NCBI RefSeq assembly: GCF_003369915.1
Contig: NC_046677.1
Coordinates: forward strand, 7,998,001 to 8,062,000
From: Drosophila miranda
Taxonomy: Eukaryota; Arthropoda; Insecta; Diptera; Drosophilidae
Direction: 5' to 3'
Length of the DNA: 64,000 nt
Positions 22,548 to 36,911 of this stretch are shown here, piece by piece. How positions within the stretch are numbered: position 1 is the first letter of the stretch; every line of letters begins with the position of its first letter. Made by a program: the position numbers and the translations under genes. The notes under the pieces were generated by a model that was not told the origin of the DNA, did not search any database, and was given only the letters and a program-made list of their open reading frames with translations.

Positions 22548-25500
22548 GCATCCATCAGGCCGTTTGGGGTCTTTGAGCGGCGGCTGTCCCCGAAACGATG
22601 ACTACGTCTAGTGGGAAAAGTCTACGATCTGCAGGGAAGGTCTTTGCTTTGTCAGTGGGGATATTTATATCCACTTTAGCTTTGCACTCTTTGAGGTTTT
22701 TAATTCTAATTTTATACAGGTATTGAGATCTGTAGTTATGCAAATGCGTTTTAGTTTACCCATGGATTAGCGGAGTGTCTGAAAATACATCCAATTCTTG
22801 GCAATGAAGCTCTTTATTGCCCATCAATCAATCCACAATAATTGCATCACTCTGTGTGTTCCAATGTGCCGTCCGGGTCTTCTGTCCGCCTGTATTTCGG
22901 CCATACGAAGTGATGTGAGCTTTTGGCCAAAACACACACTCCATTCCACACTCCACGACTGGTCTACAAGATGTTGCTATAAATAATTTTCGTTCAACAG
23001 ATGCGGGGCTCCATCTACAGCTGCCACTGGATGATGCTCCCATTGTTAGCGATGCCTCCCAATGCGCTTGTTTCTTAAGTCTTTTGTTTGAATTTGTTGT
23101 TTGTAGTATTCGTTTCGTGCGCTCCAATTCCAATTCCTATTTCCCAAGCAAAAAAAAAACATAATTTTCATAATAATTTCCCATTTCCTTTGCCACGGGA
23201 AACTGCGACACACAGACAGAAGGGATCTGAAGAGCAGCTACAGCAGAAGAGAAACAGCAGCAGCGGAAGAATAAGCCTCTTCAGTGGGTAACAAGAAGCA
23301 AAAATTCCCCCCAGGGCCAACCGGTAGCCGAAAGTTTTGCTACTATGGAATTGAAGAGTGAATGGTTGTATTCGACCGAATGAAATGTATATAAGAGGTG
23401 GTTTTAGTGCATCTGCATAAATATTCGCTTGTCGGTCGAAGGAAGAGCCTAAATGAGAGCTAAAGAAAAATATTAGAGTTGTAGACTTCTAGACACTTAT
23501 TTTTCCACTGTCTTAAATCATTGTCAAATCTATTATTTTATAGATAGGGACTGCCTTTTAGTGGAGCTATACATATGGCTTTTATCCACATATTTAATGA
23601 AAATTACAGCCAGAAATAATGAAGGCCAGTTACCAGAGATCTTCTTGAGGGTATCCAATAGTCGTAATATCTTCTATATCCACTGTTATGTGCGTCTCTT
23701 TTAATAGATATGTCCATATGCTTATTTTACTCGCTGTATTCTTTATTCTTACCCTAATGGGACTCCCCTTCAATAAAGAGGTATCCTCAGGTTGTAACCA
23801 CATTTACTCCTACTTAATTTCCCTTGATTCCGTTGTACCTAAAACATAAAACGTTTCATGATTTGTTCACGCTGTAATTAAGCAAAAACAAGAGGCAAAA
23901 AAAAAAGAGCAGACAAAACTGAGGCAGAAATTGAAACGTCTTCGTCCAGTCCAGTGCCGGTGCCGGTGACGGTGCCGGGGCCCGGCGTCCGCTTTGGGGG
24001 TAACAAGAAATTAACTTTTACTTTGGTCTGCGGTCGGTCACTCAGTAGAAAGTGGTTCTAGCCAGTTTACCGGCATTTGCAGGCCATCGAGACATCGACA
24101 TGGGTAAGAGTACTCGTACTCGTACTCGTTCCTGATGGGTTCCATTCCAGATACATCATTACCATTACCCTGGGATCGCCGCATCCACAAGCTCAGCTTC
24201 TCTTCAAGTGTCAGGCGATGCGAAAGTCAAGCCCCAACCCAATTCCATTTCCATTTTATTCGGGTTTCAGTTTCGGTTTCGGTTTCAAGAATCCCCATAC
24301 ATCATTGTCATCTTCATCTTCATATCGTGATATGGAGAGTTTCGGTTTCGTTTGGGGCTCAATATTTAGGGCCTCTTTTTGTGGTACGGCTACATTGAAC
24401 AATATTTGTTTGTTGTTTGTTTGTTGCCATTGCAGCTGCGGATGGGAATATGACTGGGGCTGGGGTTGTGGGGCCTTAGAAATGTTCGTATGGTAACGCC
24501 TTGGGGCGTACCCACAGCCATTACTAATTATATAGTTTCTATTTTTTGGCTTTCCAACGGAAATTTATGCTGCCTGTTGCCTTTTTTACGGCCAGAAGTA
24601 CTACTGCCACAGAAGTGGGCTATAATAACAACAGTTTGTTGATGGCATCGGATGATTGTCGGATGGGATCCAAAAGGTTACCAGATCGTCATTTGAACAG
24701 ATCGTGTGATTCAGCACATGTTCAGCATGGGTTCCATCTTCTGCTCTTGGGAACACAGACATTAAAGAGATACTCATAATTTAATGAGGCTGTGTCTGTA
24801 CTTCCCCCCTCCCCCAGAGAGAATGTGTGTTTGTACTCACAATTTAGCTTTATTGTTTAGTGTGTTCTCTGTGCGATAATAGAGCTTATAAATTACTTTA
24901 ATTATTTCAAGCTGAAATTTCAACAATTGAAAGTGTTTTCACACAACAAGAGATGCCATTAAAATTTTATTTAATTTGGAGAAGTTCTGTGGAATGTTTG
25001 CCATTTTTAAAATCCTCACATTACAAAAGGAATATTTCATTTATTCACCGATTACTTTTTGAATATAATCGATGATTAATTTATCATCTATGGTTTTTTT
25101 GTAATCCTTAAAGCCATCTTGTTGAAGTCGTTGAAATTCTCAGAGAAAAGTTCGAATTCTTCTGAAAAGGTATACTAATTCCTATGGGATCTTTTAAGTA
25201 CTTCTTCAACAACTATACTCAACATAATAGAGCCCCTCCTTTTCACCAGTTTTCAGCTTCGTTAACTGAAAAAACAAATTCTAACCGTTTCGCTTTCTTA
25301 TCTCGTATTTTCGGGTAATTTGTGCGCCTCTTCCATGCACAATTGGGTCACATAAGCACTACCTCAGAGCCATAGCCGTACCACTACCCATATATGCACA
25401 TATAGGTAGCATTGTATCTGCGGAGATATACAAATTTGTTTTCGACGCTTCGTTTATTTCCCCACACACACACTGCATTATAATCGTAAAACTCGCATTA

Positions 25501-28500
25501 AGAAGCGTTTCCCAAAGGCACTCGGAAGCGACCAGGTAGGGGGCCAAGCCCCAAGGCAAACAAACGCCTTGCTTCCTGACTTTTCAGAGTCGGAGTCGGA
25601 GTTTGAGTCGGAGTTGGAGTCGGACTTGGAGTGGGCGTGGCCGGCCCACCACGCATATTGCCTTGCCTTGCCTCATATATGTTGCAATATGATGGTTAGA
25701 TGATGAATGTTGGATGGCCAAAGATTCAATGTGCCGTGAATTATGGCTTGCCATTTCCATTTCGTTGGATAACAGCTGGGTGTGGGAGTGGGAAAGAGAT
25801 ACCCTGCTGGGGATTGGGGAAGCGCTCCCCGAATGACCATTGCTGTGATTGCATATTGGAGGGTACTACAGGTACTACTTCATATTCAACATTACGGAGA
25901 GCCCTCGCTAAATGGGAAAACCTAATCTAACGCAGAATAACCCATAACTTGTGGACTCTTGGAACTTAAAAACCATAAGGGGCGGCTAACATCTAATCAA
26001 TTTTAAAGAAACTAGGACTATATTTCTACAAGTGCTTTAAAGGTCAAGAGATCGGAATAAAATGTAGTTCATGGAAATCCCTCTAAGAGAAGTACCACTG
26101 TAGGCAGGGAGATTGTAGGGATAGTAGGTGGTGTCTGGCTGTATATTAAATCGAAATCTTTCCACATTTCCCATTTGATGTGTGGAACTTCTCCTGGGGA
26201 TTGCAGTGCAGCGGACCGTGGCTCTCAATGCGTCTTTGTACCGCCTCCTCCGCCGGCGGCGGGCAGTGGCCAAACGTCAAATTAAAAAAACACTTTGTCC
26301 GCCTGCAATTGCTGCCGCAGATGCTGCCCCAAAGATGATGGGGGATACTGCTGCAACTGCTGCTGATGCCGTGGCTCTGATGCGCTGCAATCCAGATCTC
26401 AGCGAAATGAAAAGTCATCATAATCAACAATTTTAAAATATTAGTTTACAGAAACCGCCATCGGGGCAGACGTTCAATGATAGTGAACTTGATTTGGGGC
26501 CAATTTTCTCTTTCATTGGGCCTCCCCTCCTCTGACTACACTCTGATCGATCCACTGGTAGCCACAGCTACGGCCACAGCCACAGCCGGTTCCTGGTGCA
26601 GCAACAACTGCAACTGCATGCAAAAATGCCAATTACTTGCGAGTCGTACCTCGCGCAGAGTGTGTGTCTGGGGTGCCCCTCATCGGCTGCTGACTGCGGC
26701 ACAGTTTTTCACAAAGAATCTGCCATGTCTGGCCGCGCTCTGGAGTCGGAGTTTGAGTTGGAGTTAGAGTTAGAGTCGTCGGCGGCTTCGATGGAAACCT
26801 GGCAGCCAGGCGACCACTTTCTAATCTCTTACCCAGCCACCGACTGACTCTCCTCGGACTTGGCCACAAATTTTGGGCCCACTCTAGACTGCGTCTCCGT
26901 CTCCGTCTGCGGAGACATTGGCATTGGCTTTGGCTATTTTTATAGTATACGACTACCAGTACATGGCATTTTTTATTTCGATATTTTCTTTTTCCTTCTT
27001 CTGCCTGTCTTTTTTTCTGTTTTTTTTTTTTTTGTTTTTTTTTGGTGTGCTTGGCCTGGGTTTGTTGTATTTTTTGGCGGATGCGCAGCCACTTTCCCAG
27101 TCTAAAATGCGGAAAAATAGCGAGAGTGAAAATTCGTTGTGCCGGCATAAATTAACTGTAAACTGTAAATATGAAAAGCGAAGGCGATGCGAGCGAGCGA
27201 GCGGCAACCAGCCACCAGGGGGGATGCGAAAGTGAAAACGCAATGCTACTTGCTTTTATTTATTGTATGTATTTTTTTCTGTATTTTCCCCCCGCCTATC
27301 TATCGTCTGCTGTCTACTGTCTGCTGCCCCCCCCCCAGTTCTTGGCCCCCCTGCGATAAAACGCGACTCATTTGCATGCAACAAAACCACCAGACGAATG
27401 CCGAAAGCCAAAGAGATGCCGACGAGAAATAAAGTAAAGCTTGGTTCAAGCGTAAGTGAATAGATGTGGGGGATACTGCAACTACTGCTCGTACTCGTAA
27501 AATTGGAATGGCCACTTGGCATTGCCATTGGCATTGGGGGTACTCGGTCATTATTTGGACTAGAGTTTTGAGGAGAAAATTGCATACCAGCTGGGAATCT
27601 AGGGAAATGCAAAACGATCTTTTATCCTATATATTGGATAAAGCATTTTTCCATATATCTTTTTGATGTTCCGTTCTTAATCATATAAATATTCTCCTCT
27701 ATTTGGTCTTTACTTAAATTACATTTCAAAAGTATTCCTCCAATACCGTTAAGGATAGACTTTAAAGCAGTTAAGTCTTTCTGAAAACTCTTGAAATTTG
27801 TTTAATTACGTTACCATTTTCTCTGTAACATGTTGCTAATATTATGCGTTAAATAAATTAAGGTACACTATAAAAAACGCCTAAAAAAAAGCTTAACGGG
27901 CGAGCAGTGAACGAGCATAAAACTCTCAACAACTGAATGGAATTACTTTTGGAGTTTTCATATTATTTCAAAATTTAATTGTTTACAAAGAGATTTCTGG
28001 AAATCAAAAGTTTTTCTTAGAGAAATTTTCCTTTAATTCTTTCAAGTAATAGGAAAACCGAAATTTTCTTTTTTGCTTAAAAAACATTTTTCAGAGATTT
28101 TCTGGAATATGTTTTTTTTCTGCAAGGCCAAAATTTCCTCTAGAGAGAAATTTGCTGCAAAGATTAGTATAATTTATTGCCCTTTCTCGTACCAAAATTT
28201 CGACTCAAAAGATTTCTAGAGCACATCGGATGGTATGTGATTCATGGCCGTTGAAGCGTTCCAAATTCTCCTACAATTTAACCACCCCACAGCCTTAGGG
28301 TACATGGCTAGTCGATGATCCAATATCTCAACATTTTCGGTGCTGTGTTCCCTCGTGTGGATACCAAAATATACGGCATAGGAAATTTCTCCACGCACTT
28401 GCGCTGCTTTACTTTGGATGGACAATGCCCGTACACTCTTACAAGTATTTCCAAGCAGTTGCGTTGCTATTTTTATGGGCTTTTTGAAAGTGTTTTTGGG

Positions 28501-30595
28501 AGGGGGCTTCTGTTTCTGTGTTGTGCTTGCCATGAACTTAATTATAATAGCAGCTACGAGTACTCGTGGCAGTCGTCTAGCAGTGATCGTGTTTTACAGG
28601 CAGACAGAAAGACTGAAAGACAGTCCAGTCGTCGTGCGGACAAAAGGTACCGATGTACATTGTACATTGTACATATATTAACAAATCGCCAGGCCACGCA
28701 AATGTTGAAATATTTATGTAGTATTTTTCTTTGAGCTGAAAACTTCAAAACTCTGCGAGTGTAAGCGTAAGTTAATGCAATGATGTGCAACGGAGCGTGC
28801 AGCATGGAAAATGTTTGCCTGCCTGCCCAGAACGTTGAACCAAAAAATGAATTTGCAATCAAGACATTATTGTTGCTGCTTTAATTACCACAACTATCCA
28901 TCTTCGTGGTAGAGTCTTCCAAGCCATCCACAGCCATCCATCCAAACCGTCAGATCCGTGGTCTTTTCTTTCTTTTGGGTTTTGCAAGCCGCAGCTCTGC
29001 CACGAAGTTCGCGCTCCAAAAGCCACAGCTACAGCCGCAGCGTCCATTGTATTAAAGCCAGCCAGCAATTAATTTTGGCCAAATGAATAAAATGAAAATT
29101 AAATTAAATAAAAATGTAAATCCGCATTAGCGTTTGAAGGCTGCTGCGTTGCTGCTGCGATGCTGTTGCGGTGTCTGTGGCACTCTGTGGAGGCGGCTCT
29201 GGCGGTGGCAACGACATCCATCCACAGCTGTTGCGGCAGCTGACCCAAATGTGGCAGCCATACCTCGCACCTCGTGGCTTTTCCACAAATGTGCAACATG
29301 ACCAATAATTTGAAAGTGTAATTTATGACGGCACCGCCACGGAGCTGCTGCTACTTAAAGCTGGAGCACCACACAAACAAAAGGCGAAAACAGTTTGGAT
29401 TTTTGGTTCCCAGAAATGTGGATATGTCCTGCAAGGGATTTTTTTGGTAGCGGATAAAAAATAGGGCCATAAATTATGGATAATGGGCCTCTACATTGAT
29501 GGCATTGAGGGACTTATTTCTTACTAATTGAAACTATCCTTAAATCGTGCGAGAATTAAGTTCATTATTGCATTATATTATACATTAATTCTATAATAAA
29601 ACATCATCCGAGATACCTAAGAATAAGCGCTCTACGCCTTCGATTTCATGTGGTACTAGAACCCTATTTCATCCCTAAAAATATATTACTATCTAATAAT
29701 TTAATTCGTTCATTATAAACATACAACAATAAGAATAGTACTGGTAGAGTTCTTCAAAAATTGGGAGCCATGTGCCAATGGGCCCACATTTGGCAAAGAG
29801 AACAGGAGCATCTCCCGCCGAAGTATACTCACAATTAGCACAGATTTGAACATGGACGGTAATGGAAAAAGTTATACCACAAAAGTATGCAATACTCAAC
29901 TTCGGAGGTACTTTATATAAGAAACCTCCTAAAAGCATGCTTTAAATTATTTTAAAAAACATTTAAAAATAATATAAATTTTATGTTATTTCATTTATAT
30001 ATTTATATGTACTTATGTTCACAAAGTGAAGAGGGGAATGTTTCATTCTTCATTTCCTGGTTCATTAATATACCATGTTTCTTTAGTAGATTATACTTCA
30101 TATAGTGGACAAATTATAATCACAATAGCTTTAATGGAACCCTGGTTGATTTGGAGAAAGGTCTACTCCTCTTTCAAAACCAAAGCCCTGAACAAAACAG
30201 AACAAAAACAACTAAATGGAAATCATTGACGTACGTAAAGAAAGCTAACAGAAATTTCAATGCAAAAATAACTTATCACAGTGTAGCCTGAACTGGTTCC
30301 CTGGTTTACTGTTTCGCGCCATTCATGCCAGGGCTTCATAGAGACTTGTAAAATGGTGGCACATTCAAAAAAATTCACCTGTATTAGCATTTGCAATTTA
30401 TGGAAAATATATACAAAAATTCGTAGGAGCTGATTCACAAACCTTAAGCAACCTTACGAACTATTTAATTACTATAATATCACGCACAGGCTCATTATCT
30501 CATTATGATTGCTAGCTAAATTATTATAGAATAGTTTATACTTTATATACAGTGCTTAGATTTGGCTAAAATTGTTCTTATAGACCGCTATAGAG
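22548..30595. other. Gene-poor intergenic region
   Basis: No frame on either strand has a credible start, composition or exon structure. Contents are simple repeats (ACTCGT at about 24112-24130, GGAGTC-type at about 25588-25630, poly-T and poly-C near 27.0-27.35 kb) and A/T-rich DNA. A TATATAAG at 23388-23395 (plus) and a TATATAAAG near 29918 (minus) resemble TATA boxes but lead to no gene I can support. Confidence 0.5.
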
Positions 30596-30617
30596 GGTGG
30601 CTATCTGGCTATTTCCC

Positions 30618-33600
30618 CTAAAAACTCATTCCTGTGGCGTGTTCTATGTCGTATCGTTCCATTTTGTCTATTATCCTATTATTGATCACTTCCTTCACAT
30701 TGATGGACCACAGAAAGTCATAGTGGTTCCAGTCCGAGTACGGAATGCGGTAGAGCTCTGCGCAGGGCAGCAGAGAGGCCAGATACTCGACATCCTCCAC
30801 GGCGGACATGTAGTCGTTGTCGCTGTAGTACATGTGAACGCAGCTATTGATGTTCTTCACATTGTAGGCGGGTGGCGTTGACTGCTGGTAGATGATCTCG
30901 TTCTGCTCCCTGCCGTGATCGTACTGCCGGAAGTCCCCGGAGGCGTAGAGCTGCAGGTAATGGATGATCTGACTGGTGGAGGCCCCAGCCGGATGGGTGG
31001 CACACACATCTGTAAGAAGGGTCTAACGAAAACAGAGATTACAAGAGAATACTCGAAAGAGATCGATTAAGATCCTCACCTGATTGAGATGTCGCGTTCC
31101 CCAGCCACCGATAAAGTCGAGCAGCCCCGAGCACAGGAACTTTAACATGGATCCCTCCGAGCAGACGTGCTCGCACATGAGTTTCTGCATGCTGGTGATG
31201 GGCAAAAGTTCCATGCTCCCCAGAATCCAACTCAGGAAGGAGGGAGAACCCAGGAAGATGCCTCCCAGCTTGGACAGAATGAACGAGTGGTTGCGCATGT
31301 AGGCGATCGGGGCGAGTAGATGCACCGATCGCACCTTCTCGTTGTACCACGGCAGCGAGGACATCAGCACAAAGAATGTCGTAGTGCCCTGCGAGTGGGC
31401 CACAAAGTGCAGCGAGTTGGCATTACTCGCCGATAGAGCATAGTCCAGCATGGCAGCCAGATCGTAGACTCCAATCTCATGCCAACTGAACTTCCAGAAG
31501 TCCGAGGTATCCGGATGGATGTGCTTATGTTGGCGGGAGTAGGTGTTGCCCCGGGCATTGCCCAGCCAGACATCGTATCCTGCATCGGCGAACATGTAGG
31601 CCAGCGACGTCTCCGGGCCATTGATGATCCAGTCATCGGAGGCACAGAGGATGCCATGCTGCAGGAATACCACTGGCTTTTGGATCGTCTCATTCGAATG
31701 CAGCTGCAGCTTCGGGGACGTGGGAATGCGGTAGATGGTGAGAATGTAGTCATCTGGCGTGTGTACTGTGTGCTCTTCCACGGGATAGTTGTGGTTTGTG
31801 ATTAGAGTGGCCTGAAAAAAGGATTGTCTGTTGTTGAATCTTTATTTTAGTCCAGAAACTCCCAAATACTGGTAATGTACTCCTTGGATCAAGTTTTCTT
31901 GTATGCCCAATATCAGATCATCTTCTTAAAGATCATTTTCTACCCTCAACGATGATTTCATTAAACCATCAACCTGTCCAACTATCCAATGTATGTATCT
32001 ACGGCTATCTATCACCTGCACAAGTGTTTCTGTATCTGTATCTCTGCCTGTATCTTAGGGAACTTTTTGCACAAAAAAAAGGGTAAGACCGCTTCGCTTC
32101 AGATAATGTCATAAACAAACCCGCAAGGTGAGAGGCTCTCAGCACTCGACCAACCCAACGAACCGATCCGACTATAGAGAGGCCAAAGTCCAAGCACAAA
32201 GAGCGCGTCATAGCAGACCGACGAGCGATAAACATGGGAATAATAGAAACGTCGAGCAAAAAGCAAGGAATCAGCCCATGTCGTGGGCCATTCATTAGGC
32301 GGACCCGCACTGCTATATAGTATACATATACCATATATAATACACAGACATTTTGGCAAGCTTTCTTTTTGTTTCTTCGATTAGCAAGAGTTGATTTGTG
32401 GGCTATACATAGTTTCGTACTTAAACATCTTATCAGAGGAGTAGAGCAGCTGATATTTTCCGATCGCAGATCGTTGCGTCAGGCATCGGGGATCAGAAGC
32501 AGATCGGGTGATCGCTGCTATATGCCATACGTGTCTCCCTACATATGTACGTACATATATGTATATACATTATGTTCTTCGCGTTCTCCCACACAGACTT
32601 GTAGTAATACTCGTACAGAATATATATGACCCGTTCGTAGTTGATATTTGCGCTAATCATGCGCGCGAACGGAAGCATTTTACGGGGGCGGCCATATAGA
32701 AAGGGGGAAAGCCAGGGGCCTGCCCGGCGCATGTTCTAACAAAAACTAAAAATTTTTTTATCAATAAGTGCGAAAGACATAACGAAACATAGCTACGTAT
32801 GTCATGCCGATAATTTGATACACGCTCGTATCTTGTGGCGATCAGGTGTGCAAAAGTCAGCTCATGATATCTATTGATAATGATACCTTTGATAAAACAA
32901 GTGTCAATCGATCTATTTCTCATCGATTCATAAGAAACAGCTCTCCACTTAATGGTAATTAATAGCTTTTTGGTAAATTTCCCTTCTTTAATCATTCGGA
33001 TCTTCCCTAGATCTGTTGCTCAACTTTTCCGATTTTCTTTCCTTTTCCTATTCGTTACTAAGCAAATGCACTCTAATCTCTATGACTATTCCTTTGTTTT
33101 GGTAATCTTTGAACTGCAACAAATAAAATACACAAATTTGTGCAATTATAGCCGCTATATAATCGACGAATCGTTTCTAAAGTGGTCTTTGGTTTCTTTT
33201 CCGAGCAGAATATGAGTAAGTGGCCCAATCTAATCTGGGAAAGTGTAGAAATTATCGATTTACGACTGTCTAGAACATGATCTTCAGACCTTTAGGAATC
33301 CATTCTCCGTTCTATGATTTATTGCACCATCATTTTGCATCAAGTATACGCAATGCAGGCCAAATTGTATAATTAGCGTTACCCAATGTACCTGTATCTG
33401 GGAAATCTTTGCCAATCTTCCAGCTTGACCACTTTGGTTGCACACCGAAGACCGAACACCGCACATTCGCTTACCGTCACTTTGTGGCCATCCACCGACT
33501 CGATCTGTCCGCTCAGCAGCAGCAGCAACATCAGCAGCAGCAGCAGTCGGGGCACGATCGATGTGCAGTTGCCGCCGCCGCTGCTGCAACAACTATTGGT

Positions 33601-33729
33601 GGTAGAGCATTGCATTAGCCGTTGGTACAACATGTTGTATGTGTGCTCGCAATATTTAGTAATAACTTTTTGGTAGTTTCTTGCTGGGAGCGTTAACTCG
33701 GGAAAAGGAACAAGCGCCGTCGAAGTCAT
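30618..33729 (-). CDS. Secreted acid lipase (lysosomal/gastric lipase family)
   Basis: Minus-strand exons: 33729-33475, 31811-31080, 31022-30618 (463 residues); introns are 1,663 bp and 57 bp. Exon 1 carries a hydrophobic stretch at about residues 60-73 (Leu/Met-rich) preceded by a basic, Cys-rich leader. Translation may really begin at an internal Met (MLYQRLMQC), giving a normal signal peptide. The mature part opens like the family: a lid-proximal TLITNHNYPVEEHTV, then TPDDYILTIYRIP, VVFLQHG (oxyanion loop) and WLGNARGNTYSR. The nucleophile elbow is AHSQG with Ser225, the acid residue is probably Asp399 (YYSDNDY), and the catalytic His is His429 (DWNHYDFLW). So the triad is complete. Predicted role: hydrolysis of triglycerides or cholesteryl esters in the gut or lysosome, as for fly Lip1/Lip3/Lip4/magro. 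I cannot assign a single orthologue. A long first intron is a usual place for enhancers. Confidence 0.85.
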
Positions 33730-33759
33730 CCAAGCACTGACACGGTTTGGCCCGCGTGC

Positions 33760-33817
33760 AGTCGGTTTTTGTTACCTCCTCTCTGCTGGCCTGATGGCTG
33801 GCTGACTAGCCGGTGGG

Positions 33818-33848
<31 letters not shown>

Positions 33849-36800
33849 TCGGATTTACGGCTCTACAGCTCGGCTGGGCTCTGTGGCTCTCTGTATTTAG
33901 CCACAAACAGCCACCAGAGTCGGCCCCTTCACGGACTGCTCCGTTGGTGTTACGAGCTGATACTAAAACTAACTACGAATATGGTGTTTCGTTTCTTTCG
34001 TTATAAATTTTGTTCGGCTAGTTTGTACATTTTTTTTTTTTTTTTGTAATTTTTGTTGTTTTTTTTTAAACTAGTACTATTATTTTGCAATTGTTGTTTC
34101 GTTAGATGACCACGCGCTTGCTTTGATTTCACATACACTTATGTTTTTACAATTGTTTTACGCGCGCTGATAAGTTGGCCGATCCACTGGGGTCCATCGA
34201 TGCTACGATTACTTATAGTACACTCACTTAATCAGCAGCGCGATGCACTTCATGAGTTTATAGTATGTATTTTGCAATTGTTATTTTCAATTAATTATGC
34301 GTAATATTTCTCGCCCATCTGCTATGGCTCTTGGTCGATTTCAGCGGGCGATAGACAATAGAACAAGGCCCTCTCCGATCCGATTCGATTCGATCCGATT
34401 CGATTGACACTGAGGGCATCCGGCGCGTGCCGTTGTTCTTCAGCGATTCACCTTCAAGGGCACAAAGTACACTCTCTTCAGGAAATTCACACTCATAAAG
34501 GAACACTCGTACGAAAGCCCGAAGCTGATTAGAAATTTCTGCCGACTCTCTGTGCGACCAGGGAAAGTGACGTCAAAAGTGAACTTTTGGACAGACGAGG
34601 AGTGTCTGGTCTGGTGTGGTCTGACGAGGCTGTTCAACTGCAAGTGAATGAAATCGAATTGTTGTAAATGTGATGTGCATAAAAGGTATTGTAGCATGGA
34701 GATCAGGTGGAAGGATTGCCGGAAGTCATAAATAATCTCACACCTGTGTGCTTCGCAAATATCTATTGATCCAATCGAGAGTTTGCTAATCTCTATAAAG
34801 ATTATTACCCGAACAACGAACGCTTCAATGATTGCATTATCAGCTATCAGCGATCCGGGACCACCCATTGAAGACTTTGGCTTTGTCTAATTATAACCCT
34901 TTCCGCCTCAGTAGTTTCCATTCCTTAATCTGTAGTTTGTTTTCATTGGGGGTCCTAAGTTTAATGGGAGAGATGATCGTGTCAATGACTGGCAGGTGAA
35001 CAATGGAAGATGACAGTAAGAAATGATGTCAAAGCTGATCTCAAAGATGATCTCAAAATGTAAATAGTAGGGGTAGAGTTCGGGTGTATTTAATAAGTAA
35101 TTCCACTTTGTTTACACCTGTTATTAGTCATTCCCCAAAGAAAAAAAATATAGCTATAATTGAAGCCACAAACCATCGTTAAAAATGGAAATGCATAGAT
35201 AGCTCTAGAAACATTTCAGTAGGTCATTGTCGCACCAGGCAATCTCTCCCACGATCTGATTATGTAGGCTCTCTGGATGACATATTTGTAAGGTATTTAT
35301 ATGCAAATTGTTTAAAGATTGTCACTCGAGTCAAATCAATTTCTATTTGCAAACTCAATTCCAAAAAATTAACCTTTGCTTGTCTTTTTTCTTTTTTTTA
35401 TGTTGTTGTTAGGCAAGGTCGTATATGCTCCAACCGTTCCGAAGATCCACTTCCACGCGAGTGATCGCTGAGCTAATGAAAAAAGTTGATTTAAATCTTT
35501 TTCTTACCGGCACAAACGAAAGTCACACCACAGTTTTTCCGGCATTGCGACGTGAAAATATGAAATGTTATTGTTTTTGTTTTGTTGTCTTCTGTTTTCT
35601 TTAATTGAATTTATTTATATACCGGCTCGTGCCGCTCCGCTGCCTGTCCGATGTCTGTGCGTAAATTTTCAAACTACGAATAAAACTAGCTTAGCTCCCC
35701 AGCGACGCGATCGTTTGGGCGAGAAAGCTCGCAAAAGCTGGTTGTCGCAAAGCTTTTCATGACATGACGCAGCAGAGGCAGAGCACCAGCAGCAGCGGCT
35801 CATCGAAGAATCAGCTGTTGTTGTTCTCTGCGGCGTATGACTGTTTTGTTCTTACTGAAGAATTCTGTTTACAAGAAAGCGACTCCATGCCACAACAACG
35901 TAATACGATTTTTGTTTACTTCAGAGCCTGTGGTAATGGGAAATTATGGAATAATATCTAGTCATAGGGCGGACGGCACACAACGTTTGCGGGTCAAGTT
36001 CAACCAAACCTGTTTCCTATTCGGCTATTCGACTATTACCGTTTCTCCTCAGCTTTCTTCCCCCCGTTGTACGAGTATCGTACCACTCTCTCGGAAAGCC
36101 CCCCAGCACTGGCCTAACATGTTTTAAGCACCGGCGCGTCGCTCCAAACTGGGGCTTGTAATAGCAGACATTTTGCAAGCAATTTCAAGGTTAATTTTGC
36201 AAATGAATTTTGAATTTTTTCGTATTTGCTTTAAAACGTTCAACGCATGTCACGAAACTGTCGGCAGCAGTTGGTTGCACGTCGTGACAATTGGCCAGAA
36301 TCTGGGGGAATGCTGGTAAAGATTGTGGAGACCCAGTGCTGCCTTGTTCAAGAAATATTTAAAGAAGATTTTTCGCTTAAGATCGGGGTTTGGATATGGT
36401 CTAATCCAAATAAAATTCTGAATGTGACAGATAGGATTTCAACGTGTTTATGAAATGTATCTTTTATACAATTAAACGTTTATTGTTATTAAAGTTATGG
36501 ACACCACAGCACTTTTCCAATTTAGGAAATGCGGAAGAAACGTGAACAAAATATTAAGCTAGTTTTCAACACCAAATCAACAATAAACCGATCTGCTTTC
36601 ATACCAAAATAAATTGAATTGCTTTGTGGTTCCTCATCTTAAGAATCCAAACAATCCCCGAAGTGATCATAGCTTTGCCACTAATTTTGGTATAGTTTTT
36701 AAGAGATATAATAGAGTTTGTACCGCTTCGTTTATAGAATATACCCCACGATTACAATCTTCGATTTATGATTTCATTTTGCTTTAGTCATGCACGCACT

Positions 36801-36900
36801 TTTCGCAAAACTGCCGCCCACGCTCTTTGGGTGTGTTTTTAAAATTTGCAATAATCTTGATTGACGTTTACACGTGGAGCAAGAAAAACAAATGGTTTTG
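33760..36900. other. Intergenic region upstream of the lipase
   Basis: No coding gene is supported. The sequence has A/T-rich blocks, poly-T at about 34030-34070 and the direct repeat GATTCGATTCGATCCGATTCGATTG around 34380-34405. It probably holds the lipase promoter next to 33.75 kb, where the minus strand reads GTGTCAGTGC (an initiator-like TCAGTG), and the upstream DNA of the U2-like copy. Confidence 0.45.
33819..33846. repeat. (TGCC)7 tetranucleotide repeat
   Basis: Seven perfect TGCC units lie just upstream of the lipase start (minus strand). A likely length-polymorphic microsatellite. Confidence 0.95.
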
Positions 36901-36911
36901 CCAGTTCAGTC

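Noticed and set aside
23388-23460. TATATAAG followed by a plausible start region on the plus strand
   Set aside because: No open frame or exon structure follows within several kb, and TATA-like words are expected by chance in A/T-rich DNA.
29693-29938. 81-codon minus-strand frame with a TATATAAAG inside its start, and a possible MFKSVLI exon
   Set aside because: A micro secreted-protein gene is imaginable (TATA, then ATG and a GTGAGT donor), but no acceptor gives a convincing continuation.
34440-34868. 142-codon minus-strand frame upstream of the lipase
   Set aside because: No signal peptide, domain or promoter, and its residue mix is that of random A/T-moderate DNA.
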